Below, piece by piece: positions 26,300-34,880 of a stretch of 64,000 nt of DNA; within the stretch, counting starts at the first letter, position 1, and the number at the start of each line of letters is the position of its first letter. The notes beneath the pieces were generated by a model. It was not told the DNA's origin and ran no database searches. It was given only the letters and a program-made list of their open reading frames with translations. Position numbers and translations under genes: made by a program. The stretch covers positions 33,325-97,324 of the forward strand of contig CAYTCW010000002.1 in assembly GCA_964436235.1 (NCBI GenBank), written 5' to 3'. Origin of the DNA: UBA9980 sp964436235. Lineage in GTDB: Bacteria; Muiribacteriota; UBA9980.

Positions 26300-27412
26300 T
26301 TATTCAGCTGTAATTCCGCCGCGGCAGTTAATTATAGCCAGCGGCACCGTCGCCAGAAGAAGCACCACCGCTATAGCCGAAGCCTGCTCGTAACTGCCTT
26401 CTATAAAAGCCGACCTGTACATTCTGGTGGCCAGCACCTCGCTCGAGCCGAACGGCCCGCCGCCCGTGACCGAATAAACTATGTCGAATATCTTCAGCAC
26501 GTTTATCAGCATCGTGGTTGAAACCAGCATTAAGGCAGGCCGGATCGCCGGTATTTTAATATGAAAAAATATCTGCAGCGGATTTGCGCCGTCTATGACC
26601 GCCGCTTCGATGATTTCGCGCGGCACCGCCCTCAGGGCCGCGGTGAAGATAACGACGCAAAATCCCGTCCACATCCATATTCCGGCGATTATGAGCGCGT
26701 AATTGACCGTTTGCGGGTCGGCAAGGAAAGCCTTCGCTTCGTAAGCGGCCCCGGCGCCGTAAATTATCGCGTGCGCCGATCTCATCAGGGCGTTGACGGT
26801 CCCGATCGTCGGGTTGTGATCGAAAATAAAGGCCCATATTATTCCGGCGGCGACGAAAGAAAGCGCCATAGGCATAAAAACGAGCGTCCTTGCGGCGGCC
26901 GACCAGCGGACCGTTTCAAATAGCGCGGCTAAAACAAGCCCGCCCGCGACGGTTGCGAAAGTGAATAATACTATCCACAGAAGGTTGTTTTTTAACGCCG
27001 CGACCGTCTGCGGGTCGGAAAAAGTCTCTTTATAGTTTTCAACGGGCGCAAACGCGCTTTTTTTGCCACCTCCGCTCTCAGCCGCCGCGGCTATAATTTC
27101 AGCCGCTTCCTGGACCGTGTTTTCGCCGCTTATTCCGGCGGCCGCCGGATCGATTTGAAGGCCGGAACATATTTCTTCGATCGCCGTTCCGTACTGTCCG
27201 CATTTATCAAGCCGCGACCGCCCGGAAGGTTTTACGCCGCCCGTGCGTTCTATCGCCTTGATTATGGCGTCTTTTAAACTTTTAACGCTCGTATTTTGTT
27301 TTTTATGAAGGCTGATAAAAACGGTTTCGGCCGAAGGCAGTATTATGAAAAAAAATATCAATGCGAACGCCGGGAGCAGCCACAGATAAGTTCGTGGTTC
27401 AATTTTTTTCAC
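26300..27412 (-). CDS. Sugar ABC importer permease, MalF/CUT1 type, with extra periplasmic insert
   Basis: I choose GTG 27410-27412, which has AGGA about 6 nt upstream and puts the first membrane helix at the N-terminus; an ATG at 27451 would add 13 polar residues without a ribosome site. The 370-residue protein has six helices, with the EAA loop in EAAVIDGANPLQIFFHIKIP and a VTGGGPFGSSEVL segment typical of MalF-like permeases. Between helix 1 and helix 2 lies an unusual periplasmic insert of roughly 90 residues (about 40-125), Gly/Ala/Lys-rich with two cysteines, absent from most CUT1 permeases. It lies between the binding-protein gene and the second permease gene. Confidence 0.9.
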   Translation of the reverse strand: MKKIEPRTYLWLLPAFALIFFFIILPSAETVFISLHKKQNTSVKSLKDAIIKAIERTGGVKPSGRSRLDKCGQYGTAIEEICSGLQIDPAAAGISGENTVQEAAEIIAAAAESGGGKKSAFAPVENYKETFSDPQTVAALKNNLLWIVLFTFATVAGGLVLAALFETVRWSAAARTLVFMPMALSFVAAGIIWAFIFDHNPTIGTVNALMRSAHAIIYGAGAAYEAKAFLADPQTVNYALIIAGIWMWTGFCVVIFTAALRAVPREIIEAAVIDGANPLQIFFHIKIPAIRPALMLVSTTMLINVLKIFDIVYSVTGGGPFGSSEVLATRMYRSAFIEGSYEQASAIAVVLLLATVPLAIINCRGGITAE

Positions 27413-27472
27413 GTCATGTCCTTTTTGCAGGTGTTTAATGTTTTTATTCATCCGACTGATAAGAAAACAAAT

Positions 27473-28711
27473 TTAATAATGCTGTTCGGCCAGTTTTTCC
27501 ATATCTTCAAGTATTTTGTCTAAGTCCTGAGGGTTTTTCAAATACCGTTTGCAGGCGTCCCAGAAGCCGCCGCGATTTCCGACGGCCGGCGGCATCATAT
27601 CCGAGGCGTCGAATACGATATCATCGCTTTCGCATACCATCCGCGCCGATTTTTTAGAAAGCTCGTCCGGATAAATATTTAAATCGACGTCCTTGTTATG
27701 CGATATGAAACCTCCGCGCCCGGCCCATATTTTATGGGCTTGCGCGCTTGTGAGGAATTTAACGAGTTTTTCGGCCTCAGCTCCCTGCCTGAATAAAACG
27801 ATGGCGTCCGCCCCGACTACTATTGGCGATGTTTTAGATTCCGCCGGCGCCGGGAACGCAAAAAAAGAAATGTTTATGTCCGGCTTTAATCCGCTCACGC
27901 CTTCTGAAATTATGCCGCCCATGAAGTCCGCGCCGCAGTACATCATCGCCTCCGGCGGCTGCTTGAATACCGCGAATGAGGCTTTTTGAAAAGTTTCAGC
28001 CAGGCTCCCGCTTCTTTTACCATAAAGATTCTCGTCTTTATCTACGATCTGTCCCCATATCCTGAAGGCGTTTTTTATATCGGCATGCGTCCATGCGATA
28101 TCGTGGTCCACCCAGCTTTGATAAAATTCGCCGCCGTAGTTTTTAGCTATTATATTTTCGATCCAGTCGGTTAACGGCCAGCCGATATCCGCGCCGATAG
28201 ACCAGGCGGGCGTCCCTTTCGAACTTATTTTATCGCTCAGCGCGACGAGTTCATTCCAGTTCACGGGCACTTTCAGGCCCATTGCGGAAAATTGTTCGGG
28301 ATTATACCATATAAGCGATTTATTTGTCACCTTATAAAACACGCAGTAGATCTTTCCGGCAAAACATCCCATATCCGTCCATTTTTTTGAATATTTATTT
28401 ATCATCTCTTCCTTATTCAAAAATGATAACGGCTTGATGATGCCGCGTTTAGCTAAGTCGCGGACTTTCGAGGGGTTCGGGATTATAGCGGCGTCCGGAA
28501 GATTGCCGCCGCCGGCGCGCGTTTCTATTATGGCGTCGAGGTCCCTCGTGGTTTCAAAACTTACCTCCACGCTCGATGCTTCGCATACCTTGAGAAAATT
28601 ATCGAGTTCGACGCCTCCCCAGGTGCCGATGATATTTATTTTGCAATGCGCGGGGCCGGCCGAAATTATAAAAACCATCAATAATATGATAATTGATGTT
28701 AAAAATCTCAT
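27473..28711 (-). CDS. Sugar ABC importer substrate-binding protein
   Basis: The ATG at 28709-28711 is preferred because GAGGTG lies 4-5 nt upstream; an ATG 12 bp further out overlaps that ribosome site. The 412-residue protein has a signal peptide (about 1-20) and the family-1 solute-binding fold. Visible features are the early IIGTWGGVELDNFLKVCE segment, DAAIIPNPSKVRDL, and a C-terminal hinge with FLTSAQAHKIWA and GGFISHNKD. It would capture an oligosaccharide or polyol in the periplasm and deliver it to the two permeases downstream; the ligand cannot be told. The roughly 270 bp upstream are AT-rich with no gene that I can see. Confidence 0.92.
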   Translation of the reverse strand: MRFLTSIIILLMVFIISAGPAHCKINIIGTWGGVELDNFLKVCEASSVEVSFETTRDLDAIIETRAGGGNLPDAAIIPNPSKVRDLAKRGIIKPLSFLNKEEMINKYSKKWTDMGCFAGKIYCVFYKVTNKSLIWYNPEQFSAMGLKVPVNWNELVALSDKISSKGTPAWSIGADIGWPLTDWIENIIAKNYGGEFYQSWVDHDIAWTHADIKNAFRIWGQIVDKDENLYGKRSGSLAETFQKASFAVFKQPPEAMMYCGADFMGGIISEGVSGLKPDINISFFAFPAPAESKTSPIVVGADAIVLFRQGAEAEKLVKFLTSAQAHKIWAGRGGFISHNKDVDLNIYPDELSKKSARMVCESDDIVFDASDMMPPAVGNRGGFWDACKRYLKNPQDLDKILEDMEKLAEQHY

Positions 28712-28979
28712 AAAACACCTCATTAATTGAATTAATTGTTTAAATCCTGTTTTGAAATAAGTGAAAATAAAAAAGTTATATAATTTAGTTAAGTTTAATT
28801 GATAATTAAATCAACTGAATTTAATAAAATTATTCTAACAAATAAAATTATTATTTGCAACTGTTTATTAATTAAAATCGGATTGGAGGTTATAATTTAA
28901 TAATAACTGAAGGATGGTGAGACTCTGGTATATAAGGTTAAAAGATAATTTAAAGTTTAGCTCATATTATAAAAATCGT

Positions 28980-29402
28980 TTAAGGTAGTCTGGTGATATA
29001 ATTAAGCAAAATAGAGGCTATGACCGCCAGTGTTATCCCCGCGGCCGCGTAGCCGTATAAAGTTTTATACGGCACGCTGTCGGAAGGCGAATTCCGGTCG
29101 TAGTATATCAGTATTTTCGAATTAACTTTTTCAAAGGCGAGCATCATCGAATTAGCCTCGCCTTTGATTTTATTGCCTTTTTCATCGCTGAATTCATATT
29201 TTACCAGATTATTGAACTGGCTTACATAGATGTGATTGCCGGGGATGAAGGAACTTTCGACTTTAGTGATAATTCCTTCAGCCCGGCCTTTATATGAATT
29301 AACCGCCTTGATTATGAAATAAAACGCATAAGCCGCGTAAATAAACATTATTGCGGCGACTACGTATCCTATTGATTTAGAGGGTTTAGCTTCGTTAGCC
29401 AT
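28980..29402 (-). CDS. DUF3592-type membrane protein
   Basis: The 140-residue protein has an N-terminal membrane helix (about 10-32), a soluble beta-rich middle (AEGIITKVESS ... YYDRNSPSDSV) and a C-terminal helix (about 115-135). This is the DUF3592 layout, including the Y-D-x-x-N-P-x-x-S/A motif before the second helix. Its function is unknown; the soluble part would face outside. It follows the RND pump gene by 60 bp and may belong to the same transcript. Confidence 0.75.
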   Translation of the reverse strand: MANEAKPSKSIGYVVAAIMFIYAAYAFYFIIKAVNSYKGRAEGIITKVESSFIPGNHIYVSQFNNLVKYEFSDEKGNKIKGEANSMMLAFEKVNSKILIYYDRNSPSDSVPYKTLYGYAAAGITLAVIASILLNYITRLP

Positions 29403-29462
29403 TTATTTTCACCGTATTTTTTTATTATTTAATTCAGTTAATTCAGGCATTACAGCCGCTTA

Positions 29463-32400
29463 TTAAGAAAACAATTTAGCGATCCTGTTTTTAGCGTCGG
29501 TGATTATATGGTACAGAACCGGCACTACTATCAGAGTAAGCACTGTGGCAAAAGCCAGTCCATAAGCAACTACCACGGCCATCGAATACCACCAGAAAGT
29601 GGATTCCGACGAAGTGAGCAGTTTCATCCGCTTGAAATCGTAAGATACTCCGGTTATCATCGGTAGCAGACCGAGGATGGTAGTTACCGCCGTAAGAAGA
29701 ACGGGCCTAAATCTTGTCTGGCTGGCGAAAACAACGGCTTCAGTGAGCTCGTAACCGCGCCCGATAAGCTGATTGATATAATCGATAAGTACTATAGCGT
29801 TATTGACGACGACTCCCGCGAGCGATATAATGCCGATACCCGTCATTATTATGCCGAAAGGTATATTTGATATGCCGAGGCCGAGAAATGCTCCGCCAAG
29901 CGATAAAAGNNNNNNNNNNNNNNNNNNNNNNNNNNNNNNNNNNNNNNNNNNNNNNNNNNNNNNNNNNNNNNNNNNNNNNNNNNNNNNNNNNNNNNNNNNN
30001 NNNNNNNNNAATAGTTTTTTAAAAAAATCGATATCGCGCCTGTAGGCGTTTTTCATTTTAATTACGATGTCGTAACTGTCGTTTCCTTCACGGTAAGTCG
30101 ATACTTTCCAGCCGTTAATGGCGGTTTTAATGACGCTTCCGATAGAGCCGACGGTGAGACCGTACATTCCGGCTTTTTTGCGGTCAACGACGAATTCGAA
30201 GTTAGGCGTTCCCTTTACGTAATCGTCTTCGATATCTTTTACGTGCGGTATGTTTTTAAGCACTTCTTTTATTTTATCGGATATCATGCCGAGCGCCTCG
30301 AAATTATCGCCGGAAATTTCAATGTTGATAGGCGGTCCGGTAGGCGGGCCTTCCTGGTTTTCGGCTAAAAATATATTAACGCCCGCTATCCCTTTTAATC
30401 TTTCGCGGATCCTGTCCATTGTATCTTTCGATGATTCGACGCGGCCTTCGAAATCGTGGAATTGAATTCCTATATGATTTGGTGAATTCTGTTCGAAACC
30501 GCCCACCCCGCCGCTGGTGACGCTTGTAAGTTTTGAGTAAACGTGGCGGATGGTTAAAAGATCGCTTACGGCTTTTTCATTTTCGATTCCCTGCTCTTTT
30601 TTGAATTTATTGAATTCTTTTAATTTGGAATCGCTTAAAACAGGAGCTTTGGCAAGATCTGTCCTGAATTTTTCCGGTATGTTTTCAAAAGATACTATTC
30701 TTTTTTCAATCTCGTCGGCCACTTCCTGAAGAGTGTTCATATCGGTGCCTTCAGGCGGTTCTATATTAACGTAGCATGTCGTCGGATCCATAGATGGAAA
30801 AAATTCGACCGGCCTTTCAATTCCCGTTCGGTAAAGCCAGAAACAGAAACAAATCACTAAAGTAAGAACGGCCGATAACAAAACGGCGATGCGCGCGTTT
30901 AAAGCGAGTTTCAAAAAGAAGCCGTAGGTCGATATTATAAAACCATAATTATGGATGGGTTTTTCGCCGGCTTCTAAAATTTTATTTTCGTCGATTGCGG
31001 CATTATCGGCGACCTGATTTTTAACTTTCATAAAAACCGATCCGAATACCGGATTTATAATAAGTGCTACGAAAAGGCATGAAACGAGAGTGGTTATTAA
31101 AGTAGCCGGCAGGTAAAACATAAACTCGCCCATTATTCCCGGCCAGAATAAAAGCGGAAGAAAGGCTACTACCGTAGTTAAAGTGGACATAATAACCGGC
31201 ATAGCCACTTCGCTGGTAGCAAGCATAGCCGCTCTGACTCTCGGAATGTCCTGGCCCATGAAGCGGTAAATATTTTCGATGATAACGATAGCGTTATCTA
31301 CGAGCATTCCAAGCGCTAATATGAGGCTGAAAAGGGTTACCATATTTAAAGTGATATTCATAGCCCTTAATATTATAAAACTGAGCAGCATTGAAAGCGG
31401 TATTGAAATACTTACCAGAAAAGCGTTTCTGAGACCCATCGAGAACATAAGAACGGCGATTACAAGCACAAGACCCGTGTATATGTTGTTTTCAAGATCA
31501 TCTACCATCATGCGGACTTCTTTGGAGCGATCCATAATTTTTGTTATAGTAACGCCCTGAGGAAGCGCGGCTTTATTATCTTCAAGCATTGAAAGCGTCT
31601 GATCGACTATTTTGATGATATTTTCGCCGGCGCGTTTTTTGACGTATAGATTGACTGAATTTTTAAAATTAAAACTCGAATTGCTGGTTATATCTTTATA
31701 CGAATCGCTTATCATGGCTATATCGCTTAAATAAACGGGCGAGCCGTTAATAACGGTTACTATTAAATTATTGAATTCTTCGATATTTTTAAATTCTCCG
31801 GGAACGCGCACCTGATAACGGCCGTCGCCCATGGCTATATTACCGCCCGACACGTTCTGATTTTCTGAAGATATGCTCGAGTAAAGTGAGGTGAAAGGTA
31901 TTCCATTTCCGGCAAGAAGATCGGGATCGACTTCTATATGTATTTCGCGCTCACGGCCGCCGGCGAGCTCCACTTCAAGAACGCCCTGTATGCCTTCTAT
32001 ATCTTCTTTTATGCCTTTAGCGGTTTCTTTAAGCTCGCGCAGGCCCATATTGCCTGAAACCGCAAGCACTAAAATAGGCATTTCAGATATATTAACTTCA
32101 AAAACCGAAGGATCGTCTTCGAGATCGGACGGCAGTTCGCGCTTTGCCATATCGACTTTGTCTTTGACCCATTTGACTGCGTCGTCAATATCCGTGCCGG
32201 TGACGAATTCTACTACGATAAGACTTGCGCCTTCGCTCGATTTAGATTTTATTTTTTTAACGTTTTTAACGCCTTTGAGTTTTTCTTCTATTTTAATGGT
32301 TATGGAGGTTTCTATATCGCCGGGCGCTACGCCGCGATATGAAGTCGAAACGAAAACGTATGGGATTTTAACGTCTGGTGCGCTTTCACGAGGCAGTTTG

Positions 32401-32489
32401 ACGTAACTTATAAAACCGAAGACAGCTATGATAATTGATAGAACGAAAACGCTTACCCGGTTTTTTATCGATAAATCGCTTAAATACAC
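29463..32489 (-). CDS. RND-family transporter (interrupted by an assembly gap)
   Basis: The start is GTG 32487-32489 with AAGGAG 6 nt upstream. The RND plan is clear: N-terminal helix, large periplasmic domain, helices around GMLVDNAIVIIENIYRF, second domain, and C-terminal helices with GVVVNNAIVLIDYI. Proton-relay positions differ from AcrB: the aspartate pair is D-N, and the lysine is replaced by N, as seen in some divergent RND branches. A 100-N gap (29910-30009) falls in the second periplasmic domain. Comparison with the other RND pump in this window suggests about 110 residues are missing where only 34 unknown codons are shown. The matching adaptor gene lies immediately upstream. Confidence 0.92.
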   Translation of the reverse strand: MYLSDLSIKNRVSVFVLSIIIAVFGFISYVKLPRESAPDVKIPYVFVSTSYRGVAPGDIETSITIKIEEKLKGVKNVKKIKSKSSEGASLIVVEFVTGTDIDDAVKWVKDKVDMAKRELPSDLEDDPSVFEVNISEMPILVLAVSGNMGLRELKETAKGIKEDIEGIQGVLEVELAGGREREIHIEVDPDLLAGNGIPFTSLYSSISSENQNVSGGNIAMGDGRYQVRVPGEFKNIEEFNNLIVTVINGSPVYLSDIAMISDSYKDITSNSSFNFKNSVNLYVKKRAGENIIKIVDQTLSMLEDNKAALPQGVTITKIMDRSKEVRMMVDDLENNIYTGLVLVIAVLMFSMGLRNAFLVSISIPLSMLLSFIILRAMNITLNMVTLFSLILALGMLVDNAIVIIENIYRFMGQDIPRVRAAMLATSEVAMPVIMSTLTTVVAFLPLLFWPGIMGEFMFYLPATLITTLVSCLFVALIINPVFGSVFMKVKNQVADNAAIDENKILEAGEKPIHNYGFIISTYGFFLKLALNARIAVLLSAVLTLVICFCFWLYRTGIERPVEFFPSMDPTTCYVNIEPPEGTDMNTLQEVADEIEKRIVSFENIPEKFRTDLAKAPVLSDSKLKEFNKFKKEQGIENEKAVSDLLTIRHVYSKLTSVTSGGVGGFEQNSPNHIGIQFHDFEGRVESSKDTMDRIRERLKGIAGVNIFLAENQEGPPTGPPINIEISGDNFEALGMISDKIKEVLKNIPHVKDIEDDYVKGTPNFEFVVDRKKAGMYGLTVGSIGSVIKTAINGWKVSTYREGNDSYDIVIKMKNAYRRDIDFFKKLXXXXXXXXXXXXXXXXXXXXXXXXXXXXXXXXXXLLSLGGAFLGLGISNIPFGIIMTGIGIISLAGVVVNNAIVLIDYINQLIGRGYELTEAVVFASQTRFRPVLLTAVTTILGLLPMITGVSYDFKRMKLLTSSESTFWWYSMAVVVAYGLAFATVLTLIVVPVLYHIITDAKNRIAKLFS
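29910..30009. other. Assembly gap of 100 N
   Basis: A run of exactly 100 N lies inside the second RND gene, between the segment ending DIDFFKKL and the one starting LLSLGGAFLG. Alignment to the other RND protein implies a true gap near 340 bases. The frame happens to stay open, so the apparent protein length is misleading. Confidence 0.98.
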
Positions 32490-32512
32490 TTTATTCTCCT
32501 TTTATAAAAGGC

Positions 32513-33754
32513 TTAGTTAACCACTCTAACCTTACAGCCGTGCGTAACGAGCTTATTTCCCTTGTCTATAAGCATGTCGCCCGGTTTCAGGCCTTGAGTT
32601 ATATGAACGCTTTTATCCTGAAACGAGCCTATGTTTAAAACGCGTTTTTCAGCCCTGCCGGAGTTTATTACATAAGTATAATATTCATCGTCACCGGGAA
32701 TAACTGAAAAAATAGGCAGCAGTACGGCATTTTGATAAGAAGCGCGGATGATTTTAGATTTAACTATCATGCCGGGTAATAAATCGCGCGACGAATTATC
32801 CACTTCGATTATAAGCGGATACACTTTAGCCACGTCGATCATCGATATTACTATATTTTTGAACTCGCCGCTGAATTCTTTATTATTGAGCGACGGCACG
32901 CTGAATTTTATATTTTTTAATCCTCTTACGTGCGCTATATCTTTTTCAGGTATGCCCACGTTTACCTTTACTTTTGAAATATCTATAATTTTAGCTAAAC
33001 GCATGCCGGGCGATGCTATTTCACCGGCTTCCGAGAATTTTTTATCGACTATTCCGTCGAAAGGCGCGGCTATCTCGCATCTTTCAAAAGCTAATTTAGC
33101 GTTGTCATAAGCTGATTGCTTGATAAGATATTCATTTTTTTTAGATTCATGGTTGGATAAATTAATAGCATTGCTTTTCAGCAGCTGTTCCGAGCGGTTG
33201 AATTCGTTTTTAGAAAATTCGAACTCGGCTCCTTCGCGGTTAAGCGCTATTTGATAATCGCGTCTGTCTATTTTAACTATTAAATCCCCTTTTTTAACTA
33301 AATCTCCTTCTTTAACCGAAAATTCAAGTATCTTTCCTGAAACCTGCGCCGATAAATTAGCTTCGGTATAGGCGCTGATTACTCCGGGAAGCTCGACCAT
33401 ATCGTCGAACTGCCTTCCTTCGACGGTTTTAACCGTTATATCCACGGCTATTTCACCGGTATCTGAAGCCGGAACGCTTCCGTCGGTATCGGTTGCCATG
33501 AAGCTGCAGAGCTCTTTTCCCGGCTCGATAAAATCTCCTTTTTTAACGAAAACGTTTTCTACTTTTCCAAAACCCTGTGATACGACAAAAACAGGCTTTC
33601 CGGCACTGTTTTTAGTTATTTTAGATTGTATTAAAGGTATGAAAATAAATAAAAGTACGATAAGAATTACGGGAATTATCCATAAAATCCATCCCGCTTT
33701 TTTAAAATAAGATTTCGGGTCGATTTTAATTTCTTCGATATTTTGATTATCCAT
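32513..33754 (-). CDS. RND efflux adaptor (membrane fusion protein), membrane-anchored
   Basis: The 413-residue protein has one uncleaved-looking membrane helix near the N-terminus (about 18-40) rather than a lipobox. Lipoyl halves are in ILEFSVKEGDLVKKGDLIVKI and the CEIAAPFDGIVDKKFSEAGE region, with a helical hairpin between. A beta-barrel and a membrane-proximal domain follow, ending PGDMLIDKGNKLVTHGCKVRVVN. Just before the first lipoyl half there is an additional short barrel-like stretch (about 45-110) with its own VKKGDFIEPGKEL lipoyl-like half. It ends 23 bp before the RND gene and works with it. Confidence 0.92.
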   Translation of the reverse strand: MDNQNIEEIKIDPKSYFKKAGWILWIIPVILIVLLFIFIPLIQSKITKNSAGKPVFVVSQGFGKVENVFVKKGDFIEPGKELCSFMATDTDGSVPASDTGEIAVDITVKTVEGRQFDDMVELPGVISAYTEANLSAQVSGKILEFSVKEGDLVKKGDLIVKIDRRDYQIALNREGAEFEFSKNEFNRSEQLLKSNAINLSNHESKKNEYLIKQSAYDNAKLAFERCEIAAPFDGIVDKKFSEAGEIASPGMRLAKIIDISKVKVNVGIPEKDIAHVRGLKNIKFSVPSLNNKEFSGEFKNIVISMIDVAKVYPLIIEVDNSSRDLLPGMIVKSKIIRASYQNAVLLPIFSVIPGDDEYYTYVINSGRAEKRVLNIGSFQDKSVHITQGLKPGDMLIDKGNKLVTHGCKVRVVN

Positions 33755-33840
33755 AATTTAAATACTATCCGCCTTTTTATGATTAAGTTATTTGGTATTG
33801 AAACTTACCCTGTAATTATGAAAAAGACCTATAAAAAATA

Positions 33841-33866
33841 TGTGCCGCAATTAACAAAGCGGCACA
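33841..33866 (-). terminator. Rho-independent terminator after the KRxYxK-repeat gene
   Basis: TGTGCCGC (33841-33848) and GCGGCACA (33859-33866) form a perfect 8-bp stem with a 10-nt loop. On the - strand it is followed by ATATTTTTTAT. It lies about 70 bp past the stop of the 33935-34765 gene. Confidence 0.82.
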
Positions 33867-33934
33867 TTAAATTATCAATTAATTTAAAATATATTAAACT
33901 GCTTATTTGAGAATATTTTAGATGATAATCTAAA

Positions 33935-34765
33935 TTACAATTCTTCTAAAGCTGAAACGAAATCTATCTTTTTTTCGGTTATCTTAGATAATTTTTCTAA
34001 AATTTCCGATATCGATTCGAGCTGTTTTATATCTTTTAATCCTTCTATTTCAGAAGCGAACTCTTTTAGTTTATTAACCGATAAACCGTTTTGCGTTTTT
34101 ACGGATTTGTTATACGGTCTTTTTTCTTTAACTATTTCAACGGGCATTTTAACCGATTTGTTGTACGGCCTTTTGATTTTAACTGTTTCAGCAGGTTTTT
34201 CAGATGATATGAAAGGCGTTTCGGTTATTTCATTAGACATTTCGGCTAATTCAACCGCGGATTTGAATCCGCCGTCTTCTTTAATTCTTTTTTTATACTG
34301 TCTTTTGATTTTGACCGGTGATAAAGATTTTTCAGCTGAAACGATTTTTTTATCGGCTTTATCTGTTTTATCATCTTTTTTTATCTTTTTATTGTACTTT
34401 CTTTTAGTTTTATCTTGTTTATTCTTCATTTCTTTTTTATCGGCTTTTTCTTTTCCGAATACTTCTTTTATTTTATCGCCGAGGATTTTTTTATCTTCGG
34501 CAGTAAAATCTATTTTACCTGAAAAAATATCTTCGGACAGGCCTGAGAATTTAGCGAATTTTGATATTACGGAATTCGATACCAGGCCTCTTCTTGGGCC
34601 TTTTGATACACATTTATACCAGGCGCTTCTGGAAATATCAGCTATTTTTTTAATTACTTTCTCAACTTTATCAGATGAATTTTTTTTGACTATGTCGCTT
34701 ATTTCTTTATACCTTTTAGCTATTATATCTTCTCTGCCTTTAGTTGCGCAAACGCCTTTTTTCAT
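33935..34765 (-). CDS. Lysine-rich protein with four KRxYxK repeats
   Basis: The 276-residue protein is not of a family I recognise. Residues about 10-105 look like a small helical domain (ISDIVKKNSSDKVEKVIKKI, then AWYKCVSKGPRRG and DIFSGKIDFTAEDKKIL), possibly helix-turn-helix-like. A strongly basic middle holds four copies of a K-R-x-Y-x-K-x-(I/V)-K motif at 121-129, 154-162, 198-206 and 215-223, separated by acidic or neutral linkers. A C-terminal helix (about 230-275) could oligomerise. The motifs resemble AT-hook-like minor-groove binders in charge and spacing, so a nucleoid or DNA-binding role is my inference. It is monocistronic, with a terminator behind it. Confidence 0.72.
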   Translation of the reverse strand: MKKGVCATKGREDIIAKRYKEISDIVKKNSSDKVEKVIKKIADISRSAWYKCVSKGPRRGLVSNSVISKFAKFSGLSEDIFSGKIDFTAEDKKILGDKIKEVFGKEKADKKEMKNKQDKTKRKYNKKIKKDDKTDKADKKIVSAEKSLSPVKIKRQYKKRIKEDGGFKSAVELAEMSNEITETPFISSEKPAETVKIKRPYNKSVKMPVEIVKEKRPYNKSVKTQNGLSVNKLKEFASEIEGLKDIKQLESISEILEKLSKITEKKIDFVSALEEL

Positions 34766-34880
34766 GATACAGCTCCTTAATTAAATAATTATTTTTATAT
34801 TTTTAATAATTAAATGTAATTGTATCACAAACTATATATTATTTACAACATTTTTTTTATTATTTACTAAAAAAATATCA

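Noticed and set aside
26561..26923. A 120-residue + strand frame inside the MalF-like gene
   Set aside because: Antisense to a clear permease gene, with high Arg/Gly content from GC-rich codons and no start signal.
28712..28979. tRNA or small RNA gene between the binding-protein and DUF3592 genes
   Set aside because: No cloverleaf or strong hairpin can be drawn; the stretch is AT-rich and featureless by eye.
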